This document shows, one piece after another, positions 25,223-36,197 of a DNA stretch of 64,000 bases (positions within the stretch are counted from its first letter, which is position 1; every line of letters begins with the position of its first letter). Source of the stretch: Thalassotalea hakodatensis (lineage in GTDB: Bacteria; Pseudomonadota; Gammaproteobacteria; Enterobacterales; Alteromonadaceae). The stretch is taken from NCBI RefSeq assembly GCF_030295995.1, contig NZ_AP027365.1, forward strand, positions 3,256,066 to 3,320,065. The letters run 5' to 3'. The position numbers and the translations under genes were made by a program. Below the pieces are notes generated by a model that was not told the origin of the DNA, searched no databases, and saw only the letters and a list, made by a program, of their open reading frames with translations.

Positions 25223-28090
25223 ATGCAGAAATTAAGTCTAAAAGACTGGGTTATCTTACTCACCATCGTGCCAACAACCTTAATAGGGCTGTTTATTGCA
25301 AGTTATTTTTCGTATTCTAGTTACACAAACCTCAATGAATATTTAGAAAATCGTTCACGCAGCATTATTGAGCCTATTGCAATATCGGCAACTAAAAGCT
25401 TACAGGAGAAAGAACGCAGTAGTCTAAGAGAATTAGTAAACTTTGCCCATCGTAGCCAGTCATCATTGGTAAAAAGCATTACAATTTTCACTAAAGATAA
25501 CCAAGTCTTTGTGACTAGTGCTTATCATGGTGATACTGAACTAATGCGCATTTCAGTTGGTGAACAAATTCCCTTAAATACACAATTTATTCATTACGAT
25601 GATCATCTCATTTTACGTACCCCGATTATCGATGAGAAAAGTAATACACAAGTAATTGCTAACAATAACTTACAACAAGTTACTGTGGGTTACGTTGCCA
25701 TGCAAATAGATAAGAACAGTGTTCAATTTGCACAACAAAATCAATTTTTAATTGCTTTTTCTATTGCTTTGGTTGGGGCATTTCTTAGTGCTCTTTTATC
25801 CATCACGTTAATTAAAAATGTAACACGCCCTATTACTTCTATGGTGCAAGCAGTTGATAGAATAAGAGAAGGTAAATTAGAAAGCCGAGTTACCGGTCAG
25901 TTAATTGGCGAATTAAATTTTCTTAAAAATGGTGTTAATGCCATGGCGCAGTCACTTGGTGATTATCAAGATGAAATGCAACGAAGCATTGACCAAGCCA
26001 CGCTTGATTTGCGAGAAAGTTTAGAGCAATTTGAAATTCAAAACGTTGAATTAGACATAGCTAAACGAAAAGCACAAGAAGCCAATAAAGTTAAATCAGA
26101 ATTTTTGGCAAATATGAGCCATGAATTAAGAACACCATTAAATGGTGTTATCGGTTTCACCCGCCAAGTATTAAAAACACCACTGTCAGATACACAACGT
26201 GATTATTTACAAACGATAGAACGTTCAGCAGCCAATTTATTAGCCATTATTAATGACATTTTAGATTTTTCTAAGTTAGATGCCGGTAAAATGGTCATTG
26301 AAAAAATTCCTTTTTCAATGCGTGAAACTGTTGAAGAATCTACGATATTATTAGCGCCTAGCGCGCACAGTAAAAATATTGAGCTGTCGTTACGTGTTGT
26401 GCCTAACGTACCTGACTCGTTAATTGGCGATGCTATGCGCATTAAACAAGTACTGATAAACCTAGCTAATAATGCAATAAAATTCACGGACAAAGGCTCT
26501 GTGAATATTGATATTGACTGTGAACGCCAAAGCGAGAATATTGCACAACTTAAAATCACTGTACACGATACAGGCATTGGTATTAATACCGCGCAACAAG
26601 CTTCAATTTTTGAGGCTTTTGGCCAAGGCGATCAAAGCGTTACGAGACTATATGGCGGCACCGGGTTAGGTCTCGTGATTTCACAACGTTTAGTGAAAGA
26701 AATGAACGGTGATATTGGTTTTATCAGTAATGAGAAAAATGGGTCAACCTTTTGGTTTACCTTTCAATGTGAAATCAACCCGATTCCAGACGATGCACTA
26801 TTAAGTCCACCAGCATTAAGCAACAAACGTATTTTATACCTAGAGTCACACACGCACAGTAGAATTGCGAACAGTGAAATTCTAGAAAGTTGGCAGATGC
26901 ATGTCACACCAGTTGAAAATTTAGAGCAAGTTACGGCAGCATTAACCAGTAAGAAACAATTCGATTATGCGCTTATTGGTCATGAAGTGACACCAACAGC
27001 AATTAATGAACTAAAGCAACTCATCGTTTCTTTAAAAGTGCATATCCCTTCAATTCATCTTGCAATCAATAGTAACTCGCCTAACTTACAAGAGGCATTA
27101 CTCGTATTAGGTGCAAAAAGTTGCTTAAGTAAACCATTAACTCCCGAAAAGCTATGTAAGTCTCTTGTGCCACAACACTTTGATTTTGCCAACTCCTTAA
27201 CAGAAGTGCTCGAAAATAAAGTACCTATAAAAGTATTAGCCGTAGACGATAACGACGCCAACTTAAAGTTAATCAATGCGTTATTGATGGAGCAAGTCAG
27301 CGAAGTACTAACTGCTGTTAATGGTCAAGAAGCGGTAGATATTTGTAAAAATGAAAAATTCGCATTGATATTTATGGATATTCAAATGCCGATAATGGAT
27401 GGTATCAGTGCGCTTAACCATATAAAAACAAACTCACTAAATGAACAAACACCAATTATCGCGGTTACAGCCCATGCATTAAGTAGCGAAAAAGACAAAT
27501 TACTAAAAGAGGGGTTTGACTCATACATGACCAAACCTATTGATGAAACTATGTTACGGCACACTATCTATGAGTATTGTGATTTAGATTTACTCGGTAC
27601 CCAAGCATCACGAACGAAAATACTCAATGCTGATTTTTCTGCCACCGAACAAGAAGAATGTCAAACTGATAACCTTTTAGAAAATACAGGCGACAACGGT
27701 ACATTATCTATTGCTACATCATCAGTAATCAATTGGCCACTAGCGTTAAAACGTGCAGGACGAAAACAAAAGCTTGCACAAGATATGTTAACAGGGTTAA
27801 TTGAAAGCCTACCTGAGATAAAGCAAGACGTTACCGAGTCACTCGCTTCACAGGATCTAGAACGATTAAAAATATTAATCCATAAGCTAAATGGAGCTTG
27901 TTGTTATTCGGGGGTACCTGATCTTGGAAAAATGGTTCACCAGATTGAAACAGAGCTAAAAAGAGGGGCTGGAATAGACGAATTAGAACCAGAATTTTAT
28001 GAATTTTTTGAACACGTAGATAGAATAATAGCTTACTCTACACAAGCTTTAGCAGAAATAGAAACTATCTCCAACCAACAAGAGGACTGA
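25223..28090 (+). CDS. barA: BarA-type hybrid sensor histidine kinase
   Basis: 955 aa. Membrane helix about 10-33, periplasmic sensor to about 175, second helix about 176-198, HAMP, then the kinase core with phospho-accepting H300 (NMSHELRTPLNG), N box, G1 (DTGIGI) and G2 (GGTGLGL). A degenerate receiver-like stretch (about 530-650) precedes the true receiver with D719 (FMDIQMPIMDG); a C-terminal HPt carries H887 (IHKLNGACCYSG). This phosphorelay layout is that of BarA/GacS, which activates UvrY/GacA and CsrB-type sRNAs. The partner regulator is not in the window. Position beside relA matches enteric gene order. Confidence 0.93.
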   Translation: MQKLSLKDWVILLTIVPTTLIGLFIASYFSYSSYTNLNEYLENRSRSIIEPIAISATKSLQEKERSSLRELVNFAHRSQSSLVKSITIFTKDNQVFVTSAYHGDTELMRISVGEQIPLNTQFIHYDDHLILRTPIIDEKSNTQVIANNNLQQVTVGYVAMQIDKNSVQFAQQNQFLIAFSIALVGAFLSALLSITLIKNVTRPITSMVQAVDRIREGKLESRVTGQLIGELNFLKNGVNAMAQSLGDYQDEMQRSIDQATLDLRESLEQFEIQNVELDIAKRKAQEANKVKSEFLANMSHELRTPLNGVIGFTRQVLKTPLSDTQRDYLQTIERSAANLLAIINDILDFSKLDAGKMVIEKIPFSMRETVEESTILLAPSAHSKNIELSLRVVPNVPDSLIGDAMRIKQVLINLANNAIKFTDKGSVNIDIDCERQSENIAQLKITVHDTGIGINTAQQASIFEAFGQGDQSVTRLYGGTGLGLVISQRLVKEMNGDIGFISNEKNGSTFWFTFQCEINPIPDDALLSPPALSNKRILYLESHTHSRIANSEILESWQMHVTPVENLEQVTAALTSKKQFDYALIGHEVTPTAINELKQLIVSLKVHIPSIHLAINSNSPNLQEALLVLGAKSCLSKPLTPEKLCKSLVPQHFDFANSLTEVLENKVPIKVLAVDDNDANLKLINALLMEQVSEVLTAVNGQEAVDICKNEKFALIFMDIQMPIMDGISALNHIKTNSLNEQTPIIAVTAHALSSEKDKLLKEGFDSYMTKPIDETMLRHTIYEYCDLDLLGTQASRTKILNADFSATEQEECQTDNLLENTGDNGTLSIATSSVINWPLALKRAGRKQKLAQDMLTGLIESLPEIKQDVTESLASQDLERLKILIHKLNGACCYSGVPDLGKMVHQIETELKRGAGIDELEPEFYEFFEHVDRIIAYSTQALAEIETISNQQED

Positions 28091-28102
28091 TAGCTAGATT
28101 AT

Positions 28103-28351
28103 TTAGTCACGTAATTGAATATCTGGAGACGTATTGATATCACCTTCTTCGTTAACGACTGCCAACCCACCATTGCAGGTTAAGACGGCAAGACTATGAC
28201 CATTTTCATTACGAATAAAAGCAAGCTCATAACCGAACTTTCCAAGGCTGCTAGCAGAAAATTTTTGCGCTAATGATAACTTAGTCCACCACACTGACTT
28301 TTCAGGGGGTTCTCGTCGCCTGTCTACCATGGGTTGTTTTAGTGACTGCAT
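28103..28351 (-). CDS. Small conserved-looking hypothetical protein, 82 aa
   Basis: Starts at the ATG at 28351, which has TAGGTG about 7 nt upstream; 6 extra upstream residues are possible. The sequence (VWWTKLSLAQKFSASSLGKFGYELAFIRNENG...AVLTCNGGLAVVNEEGDI) looks folded and is beta-strand-rich in the second half, without signal peptide or membrane helix. I cannot assign a function. It is convergent with barA (12-nt gap) and lies upstream-in-position of acpS on the same strand, separated by about 115 nt. Confidence 0.7.
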   Translation of the reverse strand: MQSLKQPMVDRRREPPEKSVWWTKLSLAQKFSASSLGKFGYELAFIRNENGHSLAVLTCNGGLAVVNEEGDINTSPDIQLRD

Positions 28352-28466
28352 AACACACCTACTGAGCAAATTTTAAACACAACTATTAACAAGTATAGAC
28401 TAAAAAAGAGCTGCTTGGCCACTTTATCTACGTGATCATTTAATCATAAACATTAACATGTTCATA

Positions 28467-28847
28467 TCAACGCGATAAAACAACAAATGCTGTTGCATAA
28501 TGGGTTTCATCAGATAAAGAAATATGCCAAGACTTAGCAGTTAATTCTTTTGCTTTCATTAATGCTATGTCTGTTAATTTTAAGCTAGGCTGTCCACTTG
28601 CTAACGTGATAATTTCCATCTGTTGAAAGGATACTCCTGCGGCAATCCCTGTACCTAATGCTTTGGCAGCAGCTTCTTTCCCTGCCCACCGTTTAGCTAA
28701 AAAAGGCAATGGAAACTTAAGTGAATTATATTTATTCAACTCAGTTGGTGTTAATACTCTATGTGCAAGCTTTTCTAACACTTTGTCTGACATTGCAATA
28801 AGTCGATCAATCTCTACAATGTCAGTACCAATACCAATCACTGACAT
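28467..28847 (-). CDS. acpS: AcpS, holo-acyl-carrier-protein synthase
   Basis: 126 aa, normal length. Mg-binding motif GIGTDIVEIDRL at the N-terminus and the second conserved motif FLAKRWAGKEAAAKALGTG in the middle are complete. It transfers 4 prime-phosphopantetheine from CoA to the serine of apo-ACP, essential for fatty acid synthesis. Located 4 nt after pdxJ, as in many gammaproteobacteria (pdxJ-acpS coupling). Confidence 0.96.
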   Translation of the reverse strand: MSVIGIGTDIVEIDRLIAMSDKVLEKLAHRVLTPTELNKYNSLKFPLPFLAKRWAGKEAAAKALGTGIAAGVSFQQMEIITLASGQPSLKLTDIALMKAKELTAKSWHISLSDETHYATAFVVLSR

Positions 28848-28851
28848 ATAA

Positions 28852-29583
28852 TTAAACTCTTGCTTCTAACATTAACCTTTTCATATCTCGTACTGCCTTA
28901 TCTAGGCCATCTATCGCTGCTCGAGCAATGATCGCATGACCAATATTTAACTCAATAATTTCAGGAATTGCAGCAATGGGTTTTACGTTAAAATAAGTTA
29001 AACCGTGACCTGCATTCACTTTTAATCCACCTTGATGAGCGTATTGAATACCGTCAATTAACCGTTCAAGTTCAATCGCTTGCTCTGCTTCATTGCTAGC
29101 ATCAGCATACTGACCAGTATGAATCTCAATATATGGCGCTTTACTGGCAATAGCAGCATCAATTTGCGCTTTATCTGCATCAATAAATAGACTGGTTTGG
29201 ATCCCTTGATCAGCTAGTCGAGCAACAGCCCCTGTCATTTTATCTAATTGACCAGCAACATCTAAGCCGCCCTCAGTGGTTAGCTCTTCACGCTTTTCAG
29301 GCACTAAACAAACAAACGTAGGTTTAACTTCGCAAGCAATCGTTAACATTTCTTCTGTTACGGCCATTTCTAAATTCATTCGCGTATGAAGTGTTTGCTT
29401 AATTAGTCTTACATCGCGATCGAGGATATGACGGCGGTCTTCGCGCAAGTGAATGGTAATACCGTCCGCTCCCGCATGTTCAGCAACAGAGGCTGCATGC
29501 ACAGGATCAGGATAATTTGTGCCACGTGCTTGTCGTAACGTCGCAATATGGTCCACATTCACGCCAAGTAAAATATCTTTCAT
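28852..29583 (-). CDS. pdxJ: PdxJ, pyridoxine 5 prime-phosphate synthase
   Basis: 243 aa from the ATG at 29583 ([21 protein letters not shown]); a TTG two codons earlier is possible but unneeded. It condenses 1-deoxyxylulose 5-phosphate with 3-amino-2-oxopropyl phosphate in vitamin B6 synthesis. Family signatures [45 protein letters not shown] and [11 protein letters not shown] are intact. Starts 2 nt after the recO stop codon. Confidence 0.96.
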   Translation of the reverse strand: MKDILLGVNVDHIATLRQARGTNYPDPVHAASVAEHAGADGITIHLREDRRHILDRDVRLIKQTLHTRMNLEMAVTEEMLTIACEVKPTFVCLVPEKREELTTEGGLDVAGQLDKMTGAVARLADQGIQTSLFIDADKAQIDAAIASKAPYIEIHTGQYADASNEAEQAIELERLIDGIQYAHQGGLKVNAGHGLTYFNVKPIAAIPEIIELNIGHAIIARAAIDGLDKAVRDMKRLMLEARV

Positions 29584-29585
29584 TT

Positions 29586-30272
29586 TCAATCTCTTTTAAT
29601 AAATAGTTTTCTACTGTTCAGTGGTTTACCATCAAGTAAATGATGGAATACTTCTCGCATTAATCTTTTATAAGTCTGCATCACTTGTTTGTCAGCTAAT
29701 TCATTTTGTGCGATCGCTTGTAAATGCTCAACAGGATATCGTGGCAATTGTGTATTTAATTGTTCAACAACTAACCCTTGCTCTGGCACATAATGACAAT
29801 TAGGTGTTGAACACGCAAATGCTAATGAAAAGTCTATACTATAACCGAGTTCATCTAATAGATGTCGTTCAAAATTGCGTAATACTGGCTCTATAGATTG
29901 CTGTTCAGCCAACTGCGTTAATGATTGCTGATATTGCTGAAAAATGTTGGGCATTGGCAATAACTCATCAAGCAATTTATTTTGCAATTCATTTAGATAA
30001 AACCCACTAAATAAGTAATTTCCGGTCAAATTCCAAGATTTAGCTGTGGCTTCTAACAACGTGATAGTTTTAAGATTTCGTTGGCCTTTAAAAGCCACTT
30101 TTAATGGGATGAAAGGCTGTAACAATGCTTTTTTACTCGATTTTACAGAATTTCCCGAATAGGTAATTGCTGATACTTTCCCGTGTTGCTCTGTAATAAA
30201 TTCAGCGATTATTTGATGCTCTTTGTAAGGCCTAGCATGCAACAAAAAAGCATTTTGCTCTAACTCTTGCAT
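29586..30272 (-). CDS. recO: RecO, DNA repair / recombination mediator
   Basis: 228 aa. N-terminal OB-fold ([20 protein letters not shown], then [24 protein letters not shown]) and a helical C-terminal part. Only part of the zinc-finger cysteines is present ([10 protein letters not shown]), as usual in gammaproteobacterial RecO. It loads RecA on SSB-coated DNA with RecR. Sits in the rnc-era-recO-pdxJ-acpS string with 12 nt to era. Confidence 0.94.
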   Translation of the reverse strand: MQELEQNAFLLHARPYKEHQIIAEFITEQHGKVSAITYSGNSVKSSKKALLQPFIPLKVAFKGQRNLKTITLLEATAKSWNLTGNYLFSGFYLNELQNKLLDELLPMPNIFQQYQQSLTQLAEQQSIEPVLRNFERHLLDELGYSIDFSLAFACSTPNCHYVPEQGLVVEQLNTQLPRYPVEHLQAIAQNELADKQVMQTYKRLMREVFHHLLDGKPLNSRKLFIKRD

Positions 30273-30284
30273 GCGGTTGTACCC

Positions 30285-31190
30285 TTAACCCGAGTAATCA
30301 TCACCATAACCTAAACTACGTAGAGCACGCTCATCATCAGCCCATCCTGACTTTACTTTTACCCATGACTCAAGAAATATTTGACGTTCAAATAACGCTT
30401 CCATGTCAATGCGCGCCTCTCTACCAATGGTTTTAAGGCGTTCACCCTTATTACCAATAACCATTCTCTTTTGACTGTTACGCTCTACTAAGATCAATGC
30501 ATTAATATGTAGTACGCCTTTATCGTCCATTTTAAACTGCTCAATTTCAACCGTGGTTGAATATGGCAGTTCATCACCAGTAAAACGCATTAATTTTTCA
30601 CGAATAATTTCTGACGCCATAAAACGACTTGAACGATCAGTGATATAATCTTCAGGAAACCAAAATTCGCCAGCCGGTAACGAAGATAAACACAATTGTT
30701 TAATTTTCTCTACGTTATCTCCTTTAGTTGCAGATATTGGCATGATCTCTTGAAACGTATGCAGCTGCCCTAACTTTTGCAAATGCGGTAATAACAATTC
30801 TTTGTCTTGAACGTTATCCACTTTATTTATCACTAAAACACAAGGTACTTTGGCATTTTTTACTTTGTTTAATACCAGTTCATCGTCAGAGGTCCAATGC
30901 GTGCCTTCAACAAGAAAAAGTACTAATTCTACCTCCGCAATAGAACTGCTTGCTGCACGATTCATAAAGCGGTTTATTGCACGTTTTTCATCCGCATGTA
31001 AACCAGGCGTGTCCACTAAAACTGCTTGTTTATCTTCTTCAGTAAGAATACCTAAAATACGATGCCTTGTCGTTTGAGGCTTACGAGACGTAATACTTAC
31101 CTTTTGCCCTAGTAATGCATTAAGTAAGGTAGATTTCCCTACATTTGGTCTACCAACAATAGCAACTAAGCCACAATGCTGTTCAGTCAT
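30285..31190 (-). CDS. era: Era, ribosome-assembly GTPase
   Basis: 301 aa. GTPase motifs: G1 GRPNVGKST (13-21), switch region TTRHRILG, G3 DTPGLH, G4 NKVD. The C-terminal KH domain contains [17 protein letters not shown]. Binds the 3 prime end of 16S rRNA during 30S maturation. It begins 1 nt after rnc ends; coupling of RNase III and Era is conserved. Confidence 0.97.
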   Translation of the reverse strand: MTEQHCGLVAIVGRPNVGKSTLLNALLGQKVSITSRKPQTTRHRILGILTEEDKQAVLVDTPGLHADEKRAINRFMNRAASSSIAEVELVLFLVEGTHWTSDDELVLNKVKNAKVPCVLVINKVDNVQDKELLLPHLQKLGQLHTFQEIMPISATKGDNVEKIKQLCLSSLPAGEFWFPEDYITDRSSRFMASEIIREKLMRFTGDELPYSTTVEIEQFKMDDKGVLHINALILVERNSQKRMVIGNKGERLKTIGREARIDMEALFERQIFLESWVKVKSGWADDERALRSLGYGDDYSG

Positions 31191-31191
31191 C

Positions 31192-31908
31192 TTATTTCCT
31201 CGATTGCTTAGAATTTTCTTTGGCAGATAAGATCAAGCCAAGCACTTTTTCAGCGGCTGCTTGCTCCGCTTTGCGTCTACTTGTGCCCTTGGTGATCACA
31301 GGTTCAGAAATTTCTCGTGTTGAACAGCGTACTGTAAATTCTTGGTTATGAGATTGACCTGTTGTATTAATAACCTCATATTGTGGCAAGGCAATTTTTC
31401 GACCTTGTAAGTACTCTTGTAAGCGCGTTTTAGGATCTTTTTGTGAATGGCCCGGCTGTATATCATTGAGTCTTTGTTCAAACCAAGAAAGCACTAATTG
31501 CTTACAAATATCAATATTTGAATCTAAAAAGACCGCTCCTATGATGGCCTCAACTGCATCTTCTAAAATAGATTCACGTCGATGGCCGCCACTTTTCAAT
31601 TCTCCAGGGCCTAAAATGAGATGTTGGCCAAGTTCAAAGTTTCGGCCAATTTCCGCTAAGGTTACACCACGTACTAAACTTGAACGCATGCGTGTTAAGT
31701 CACCTTCATTTTCTTTCGGAAACTTTTCATATAACGCTTGCGCGATAGTAAAACCCAAGATTGAATCACCTAAAAACTCTAAGCGTTCATTATGCTGCCC
31801 TTTAGCACTACGATGTGTTAGCGCACGTAATAACAAGGCTGGATCATTAAAATGATAGCCTAAGCGTTTTTCTAACCGCGCCATTGCTTGTGGCGTATTT
31901 TTTACCAT
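31192..31908 (-). CDS. rnc: Rnc, ribonuclease III
   Basis: 238 aa. Catalytic domain signature [12 protein letters not shown] with the metal-binding acidic residues near 41-48 and the second acidic site [15 protein letters not shown]-terminal double-stranded RNA-binding domain ([14 protein letters not shown] to the end). Processes rRNA precursors and double-stranded mRNA structures. Its ATG overlaps the lepB stop (TAATG). Confidence 0.97.
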   Translation of the reverse strand: MVKNTPQAMARLEKRLGYHFNDPALLLRALTHRSAKGQHNERLEFLGDSILGFTIAQALYEKFPKENEGDLTRMRSSLVRGVTLAEIGRNFELGQHLILGPGELKSGGHRRESILEDAVEAIIGAVFLDSNIDICKQLVLSWFEQRLNDIQPGHSQKDPKTRLQEYLQGRKIALPQYEVINTTGQSHNQEFTVRCSTREISEPVITKGTSRRKAEQAAAEKVLGLILSAKENSKQSRK

Positions 31909-32828
31909 TAATTAATGCTACCTAAACGAGAAAAGCGAATACCTGTAGGTATCCAAGTGGGTAAAATATCATCTACCGTGCGCTCGAAGTCAAAGCTCAT
32001 CCATATAAAGACCGCTTCACCCACTAAGTTTTCTTCTGGCACAAACCCCCAAAAACGACCGTCAAGGCTATTATCTCTGTTATCACCCATCACAAAATAA
32101 TGACCTTCGGGTACCACAAACTCATCGCGCTGCGTACCGTTTTGTTTATGGTAATGCTCTGTTCTAGGTGCAATTAAATTATTGACTAAAATATCGTGTT
32201 TTTTCGTGGGTAATTCAGCGGTATATCGCGTCAATTCAATGTCGCCATCACTATAGTCACCATTACTAACAAATGTGTGTGGGATCTGGGTAAACTCTTC
32301 ACATGCAGAGTTTTCATCGGTACATGCTGTTTTAATATATAACGACTTATTTCGATAAATAATGCGATCACCCGGTAAGCCAATAACTCGCTTAATGTAA
32401 TCTATACGTGTATCAACAGGATATTTAAACACAACAACATCACCACGTGATGGTTCGCTGATTTCAATAAATTTATTGCGTAATACCGGATCACGTAACC
32501 CGTATGTATGCTTGTTAACTAAAATAAAATCGCCGTCGAGTAAGGTTGGCATCATAGAGCCTGACGGAATTTGAAAGGGCTCATATAAAAAAGAGCGCAA
32601 CACTAAGACAAAAGCAATGACCGGAAATATTTGTACTGGCGTATCAATAAAAAATGGTGCTTCTAGAATTTTTTCTGCTATGTCTGAATCTAGTTCACCA
32701 TCACATTGCTTTTGAGCTATGGCTAACTGTACACGTCGTTGTGGTGCCCAGTAAAATTTATCGGCTAGCCATACAACACCTGTAATTACTGTCAATATGA
32801 CCAATAAAATCGAAAAATATACCGCCAT
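31908..32828 (-). CDS. lepB: LepB, signal peptidase I
   Basis: 306 aa. Membrane helix at 2-21 and a second at about 66-80, then the periplasmic catalytic domain with S91 in PSGSMMPTL and K146 in [14 protein letters not shown] forming the Ser-Lys dyad; [14 protein letters not shown] box near the C-terminus. Cleaves signal peptides of exported proteins. Between lepA (9 nt upstream) and rnc, the standard order. Confidence 0.97.
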   Translation of the reverse strand: MAVYFSILLVILTVITGVVWLADKFYWAPQRRVQLAIAQKQCDGELDSDIAEKILEAPFFIDTPVQIFPVIAFVLVLRSFLYEPFQIPSGSMMPTLLDGDFILVNKHTYGLRDPVLRNKFIEISEPSRGDVVVFKYPVDTRIDYIKRVIGLPGDRIIYRNKSLYIKTACTDENSACEEFTQIPHTFVSNGDYSDGDIELTRYTAELPTKKHDILVNNLIAPRTEHYHKQNGTQRDEFVVPEGHYFVMGDNRDNSLDGRFWGFVPEENLVGEAVFIWMSFDFERTVDDILPTWIPTGIRFSRLGSIN

Positions 32829-32837
32829 AATTTACCT

Positions 32838-34628
32838 TTAGTTTTCCAGTTTTAGGACTGCTAAGAACGCTTCTTGAGGTACTTCTACATTACCTACTTG
32901 TTTCATGCGTTTCTTACCTTCTTTTTGCTTCTGTAATAATTTTTTCTTACGAGAAATATCGCCACCGTAACATTTTGCCGTTACGTTTTTACGCAATTGC
33001 TTTACGGTAGTACGCGCAATAATGTTATTGCCGATTGCCGCTTGAATAGCAATATCAAACATTTGACGATGAATGAGTTCACGCAATTTATCAACAAGCA
33101 TTCGACCTCGAGCTACTGAATTTGAACGGTGAGTAATCATCGCTAATGCGTCAACACGATCACCATTGATCATTACGTCAGCTCTTACCATATCAGACGC
33201 TTGAAAATGGATAAAATGATAATCTAGTGATGCATAGCCTCGACTTGTTGATTTTAACTTATCAAAAAAGTCCATGACCACTTCTGCCATCGGTAACTCA
33301 TAAGTAACCGCAACTTGCTTACCGTGATAAATAATATCTTTTTGTACACCACGTTTTTCAATACATAACGTAATCACATTACCCAAGTGCTCTTGTGGTA
33401 CTAAAATATTGGCTACAACAATAGGCTCACGAATTTCAGCAATATCGTTTACCGGAGGTAAATCACTCGGGTTATCGATAGACAACACTTCGCCTTTAGT
33501 CGTTTCAACTTCATAATTTACTGTAGGTGCGGTCGTTATTAAGTCTAAATCATATTCACGTGCTAAGCGTTCTTGAATAATTTCCATGTGCAGCATACCA
33601 AGAAAGCCGACACGAAAACCAAAACCTAATGCAGAAGAATTCTCTGGTTCGAAAAACAATGATGCATCATTTAAGCTCAGTTTATTTAATGCATCTCTGA
33701 AGCTTTCATAGTCATCAGAGCTTATTGGAAAAATACCCGCGTATACTTGCGGTTGAGCTTTTTTAAAGCCGGCAAGCGGTGCTTCAGCTTCTTTCTTAGC
33801 AATAGTAATAGTATCGCCAACCGGTGCACCGTGAATTTCTTTAATACCGGCAATGATAAAACCTACTTCACCGGTTCTTAATATGCCTGTCTCTGTTTGT
33901 TTCGGCGTAAAAATACCCACTTTATCGATAATGTGTGTTTGTCCGGTAGACATCACTAACATTTTATCGCCTTTTTTCACTTCTCCATTCATTACACGAA
34001 CAAGTGATACAACACCTTGGTAATTATCAAACCATGAATCAATAATAAGTGCTTGCAAATTCGCGTCTGGTTCACCTTTAGGTGCTGGAATATTTGCGAC
34101 AATACATTCAAGTACATCTTCAATACCAATACCGGTTTTAGCCGAACAAGCTACTGCTCCTGTCGCATCAATACCAATAATGTCTTCTATTTCTTCACTA
34201 ACCCGATCTGGATCCGCTTGAGGTAAATCAATTTTATTAAGAATTGGCAATACTTCAAGATCCATTTCTATCGCGGTATAACAATTTGCAACAGTTTGTG
34301 CTTCAACACCTTGGCCAGCATCTACAACAAGTAATGCGCCTTCACAAGACGCTAACGAGCGTGAAACTTCATAAGAAAAGTCAACATGTCCTGGCGTATC
34401 AATAAAGTTTAGCTGATACGTTTCACCATCTTTCGCTTTATAATCTAATGTCACACTCTGTGCTTTGATTGTGATACCACGCTCACGCTCAAGATCCATT
34501 GAATCTAGCACTTGTGATTCCATCTCGCGCGCAGTCAAACCTCCACAATGTTGGATTAAACGATCAGACAACGTAGATTTACCGTGGTCAATATGAGCAA
34601 TAATGGAAAAATTTCGGATATGTTTCAT
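32838..34628 (-). CDS. lepA: LepA (EF4), translational GTPase
   Basis: 596 aa, full length. GTPase domain with [14 protein letters not shown], the DTPGHVDF motif and NKIDLP; EF-G-like domains II, III and V; the unique LepA C-terminal domain ends with [18 protein letters not shown]-type basic stretch. Acts on the ribosome (initiation/elongation quality). First gene of lepA-lepB-rnc-era-recO-pdxJ-acpS, 118 nt downstream of rseC, which suggests a promoter in 34629-34746, though none was assigned confidently. Confidence 0.97.
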   Translation of the reverse strand: MKHIRNFSIIAHIDHGKSTLSDRLIQHCGGLTAREMESQVLDSMDLERERGITIKAQSVTLDYKAKDGETYQLNFIDTPGHVDFSYEVSRSLASCEGALLVVDAGQGVEAQTVANCYTAIEMDLEVLPILNKIDLPQADPDRVSEEIEDIIGIDATGAVACSAKTGIGIEDVLECIVANIPAPKGEPDANLQALIIDSWFDNYQGVVSLVRVMNGEVKKGDKMLVMSTGQTHIIDKVGIFTPKQTETGILRTGEVGFIIAGIKEIHGAPVGDTITIAKKEAEAPLAGFKKAQPQVYAGIFPISSDDYESFRDALNKLSLNDASLFFEPENSSALGFGFRVGFLGMLHMEIIQERLAREYDLDLITTAPTVNYEVETTKGEVLSIDNPSDLPPVNDIAEIREPIVVANILVPQEHLGNVITLCIEKRGVQKDIIYHGKQVAVTYELPMAEVVMDFFDKLKSTSRGYASLDYHFIHFQASDMVRADVMINGDRVDALAMITHRSNSVARGRMLVDKLRELIHRQMFDIAIQAAIGNNIIARTTVKQLRKNVTAKCYGGDISRKKKLLQKQKEGKKRMKQVGNVEVPQEAFLAVLKLEN

Positions 34629-34746
34629 AGAAGAAAATTAATATACAGCTTTCACAAAATAATAGTGGCGAGATTTTATCTAATTTAGCGCGTGGGGGCT
34701 ATCTTTTGTTGGGATATTGAAGAAAAAATCGTATTTTAATGAATTA

Positions 34747-35229
34747 TTAACTGAGATTAATACGTTGAGAAGAACTTTCGTTGCGTTGAATTACTCTTAA
34801 TAATTTTGCATGCCAGCGCTCATCTGATGCAGTACGTTGTTGCTTAATTTGCGCACATTTAAAACCAATGTATCCGCCTAAAAAACCGGCAAATAGCGCA
34901 AATAGCTCATGCGTTAGATTCATTAAAGCAAAAAAATATTGCCCTATTATACTGCCGATAAACAAGCCAATTAATGGCCACAAATACACCTGCCAAGCGG
35001 CCGACAATAATACTTGTTCTGATAGGCCGATGAGTACATTATCACCAATACTTACTGGGGTGGTTGCATTTATTTGATAGCTTACTTGCTTTTGACCAAA
35101 AGCCTTCGCTACTTGGCCACTGCCACATGATTCAAGTTGTTGGCAGCCGCTACACGTAGACTTAACCGTTGTTTGCACAATAGCTTTTTCACCATTTACT
35201 TCAATAACTTGTGCATGTTCTTCTATCAA
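34747..35229 (-). CDS. rseC: RseC, sigma-E modulator / SoxR reducing-family protein
   Basis: 160 aa. The N-terminal cytoplasmic part has a four-cysteine-type motif (CSGCQQLESCGSG) that could hold an iron-sulfur or redox centre; two membrane helices (about 72-92 and 97-118) follow, then a basic tail. A minor positive modulator of sigma-E and, by homology, of SoxR reduction. Start overlaps rseB stop (ATGA). Confidence 0.92.
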   Translation of the reverse strand: MIEEHAQVIEVNGEKAIVQTTVKSTCSGCQQLESCGSGQVAKAFGQKQVSYQINATTPVSIGDNVLIGLSEQVLLSAAWQVYLWPLIGLFIGSIIGQYFFALMNLTHELFALFAGFLGGYIGFKCAQIKQQRTASDERWHAKLLRVIQRNESSSQRINLS

Positions 35230-36197
35230 GGAGCTACTCCAGATATGAGTCTGACAGAATCAGCAATACGTTTCGCGGTTTGCGTTGGCACTTTACCGAC
35301 AACGCTCACTTCAAGGCCTTTCACTACTTGACTTAATACAACTGTTGCTCCGTCCATTACGTAATCAGTAGCACGTTGCTGCTCTTTGCTCGGGGTTACA
35401 TAGATCGACACTTCAGCCAAACCATCACTAAACAATTGAAATTCAACAGGTTCTTTTGTTGAAACAATGCGATGTCTATTAGCATTGATACGCTCAAAAC
35501 CTTGCGGTAACCAGTCAACTTTCCAAGCAAGTTTTTGTTGCTGGTAGCCTTCTGGAATATCAACCACATCAGGTAGTTCAGTACTATTTAATTGTATTAA
35601 GCTCTCTGCAGGCTGTTCAGTAATATCTAGGTGGGTAAACTGCACCTGTTCAAGCTGTTGGCCTTTTCGAGTGATCACAGCCAACTTTAATAATAAACTT
35701 GTATGTTGATCTAGCCATAACCAATAAGCGTATTTACTGTTGTCTTTCGGTACAATACGAATAACCTGAGCACCACGCCCAAGCACCCTACTTTTACCTA
35801 CAGAAACAAAATTATAATGTGCTTGAAGCGCGGCTAAATCATTACTTAACACATTAGGAATTGGCCCAGTAATTTGTCTGGTTTTAACTGAATACGGTGG
35901 TAGTTCTGGTTCAATATAACTGACAATATCGCCTTTTCTCAAAACGTCGCGTCTAGGGCCATTAAGTAAAGATAAAATCTCTAGTTCAATACCTTGTTCA
36001 CTTATGCCATGAAACCAATGGTACGGTTCTGCGTGATTATTTTTTACCACAACAAAAGAGGTACCAAAATTTAATGTTTTTAGTGAATGTGATAATTGTT
36101 TAAGCCATGATTCGGCGGAGGTAGGTTCTTGCGTCTCTTGCGCTTTCACTGGTGATATCATCAACACCAGTGAAATAAGGAAAGTCGTTAATTTCAT
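35226..36197 (-). CDS. rseB: RseB, periplasmic regulator of the anti-sigma-E factor
   Basis: 323 aa with a clear signal peptide (hydrophobic 4-16, likely cleavage after VKA near residue 19). The mature protein has the MucB/RseB two-domain layout: N-terminal LolA-like lipid/LPS-sensing domain and C-terminal RseA-binding domain. It shields RseA from DegS cleavage until misassembled envelope components appear. Overlaps rseA and rseC by 4 nt each. Confidence 0.93.
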   Translation of the reverse strand: MKLTTFLISLVLMISPVKAQETQEPTSAESWLKQLSHSLKTLNFGTSFVVVKNNHAEPYHWFHGISEQGIELEILSLLNGPRRDVLRKGDIVSYIEPELPPYSVKTRQITGPIPNVLSNDLAALQAHYNFVSVGKSRVLGRGAQVIRIVPKDNSKYAYWLWLDQHTSLLLKLAVITRKGQQLEQVQFTHLDITEQPAESLIQLNSTELPDVVDIPEGYQQQKLAWKVDWLPQGFERINANRHRIVSTKEPVEFQLFSDGLAEVSIYVTPSKEQQRATDYVMDGATVVLSQVVKGLEVSVVGKVPTQTAKRIADSVRLISGVAP

